DNA of 64,000 nt from Symbiodinium natans (taxonomy: Eukaryota; Sar; Dinophyceae; Suessiales; Symbiodiniaceae). Positions 63,765 through 64,000 of this stretch are shown piece by piece. The stretch is taken from contig CAJNDS010000024.1 in the NCBI GenBank assembly GCA_905221605.1, positions 186,001 through 250,000 on the forward strand, read 5' to 3'. Below the pieces are notes generated by a model. The model was not told the origin of the DNA and made no database searches. It was given only the letters and a program-made list of their open reading frames with translations. The position numbers and the translations under genes were made by a program. The first letter of the stretch is position 1. Every line of letters starts with the position of its first letter.

Positions 63765-64000
63765 CATCGAAAGGTCCCCTATGATGCTGCTCACGTACTG
63801 CTTGTGAACATTGACGAGGACACAATCACAGAGGCGCTTGCCGAGAGCATGTGCTGCTGCGAATGTAAACCGTGCGTGCAGACCAAGAGAAGGTTGAACG
63901 CTCTTCCAAACTTCCAAAAGCACAGGTCGGCAACAAGATCAGTCCGGAATTGGTGACCAAATATGCAACGGCCGTGCAGCTCTCATTTATGTCTGCGTTG
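63765..64000 (+). CDS. Unrecognised gene, cut by window end
   Basis: Two exon-like segments lie after AG|G acceptors: about 63774-63860 (VPYDAAHVLLVNIDEDTITE then ALAESMCC) and from about 63926 to the window end (VGNKISPELVTKYATAVQLS then FMSAL). Both are protein-like. The second frame is open through base 64000, so the gene continues outside. No family recognised. Confidence 0.4.

Overview
This window looks like nuclear DNA of a dinoflagellate, most likely Symbiodiniaceae-like. The evidence is as follows. Recognisable proteins are split over many short exons. The introns inferred from protein continuity begin with GC, GT or GA and end in AG followed by G. Short TTTAGGG/CCCTAAA telomere-like blocks are scattered through the sequence. 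Almost every recognisable gene lies on the + strand. No bacterial-style operons, ribosome binding sites or CRISPR arrays are seen. Exon joins were worked out by hand from reading-frame continuity and remembered family motifs; no search was run.

Layout. 1-0.3 kb: end of a WD40-like gene. 0.3-18.3 kb: telomere-like motifs, two AT-rich islands, poly-G runs, scattered plausible but unrecognised exons, and a tandem segmental duplication (11.6-13.6 kb). 18.4-27.9 kb: a large multi-exon gene encoding an N-terminal glycosidase-like domain and a C-terminal SUMF1/FGE-sulfatase domain. Between its two halves, on the same strand, sits a complete-looking cyclopropane-fatty-acyl-phospholipid synthase (CFAS) gene (about 21.6-24.4 kb). 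31.8-40.9 kb: a PARP1-like series in the usual order (SAP-like, Lys/Ala-rich linkers, PARP zinc finger, PADR1, BRCT, WGR, PARP regulatory domain). 42.3-43.5 kb: exons of an R-S-E type ADP-ribosyltransferase (ART). These occupy the place where the PARP catalytic domain would be expected, and no classical H-Y-E PARP catalytic exons were seen downstream.

48.45-56.54 kb: an 8.1-kb structure with 1.5-kb inverted-repeat arms around three and a half tandem units of about 1.43-1.48 kb that carry remnants of a small gene. 57.3-59.3 kb: a cluster of several tandem-repeat families with telomere-like motifs. 60.3-62.1 kb: a Mpv17/PMP22-family membrane protein gene resolved into nine exons, including a 13-bp microexon. 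The window ends in another partial + strand gene.

The genes do not form one pathway. CFAS and the Mpv17-family protein act on or in membranes, and the PARP/ART region belongs to DNA-damage sensing and ADP-ribosylation. The most unusual points are the PARP-to-ART succession, the same-strand gene-within-gene arrangement, the inverted-repeat-bounded array, and an intron whose 34-bp donor region is repeated four times.
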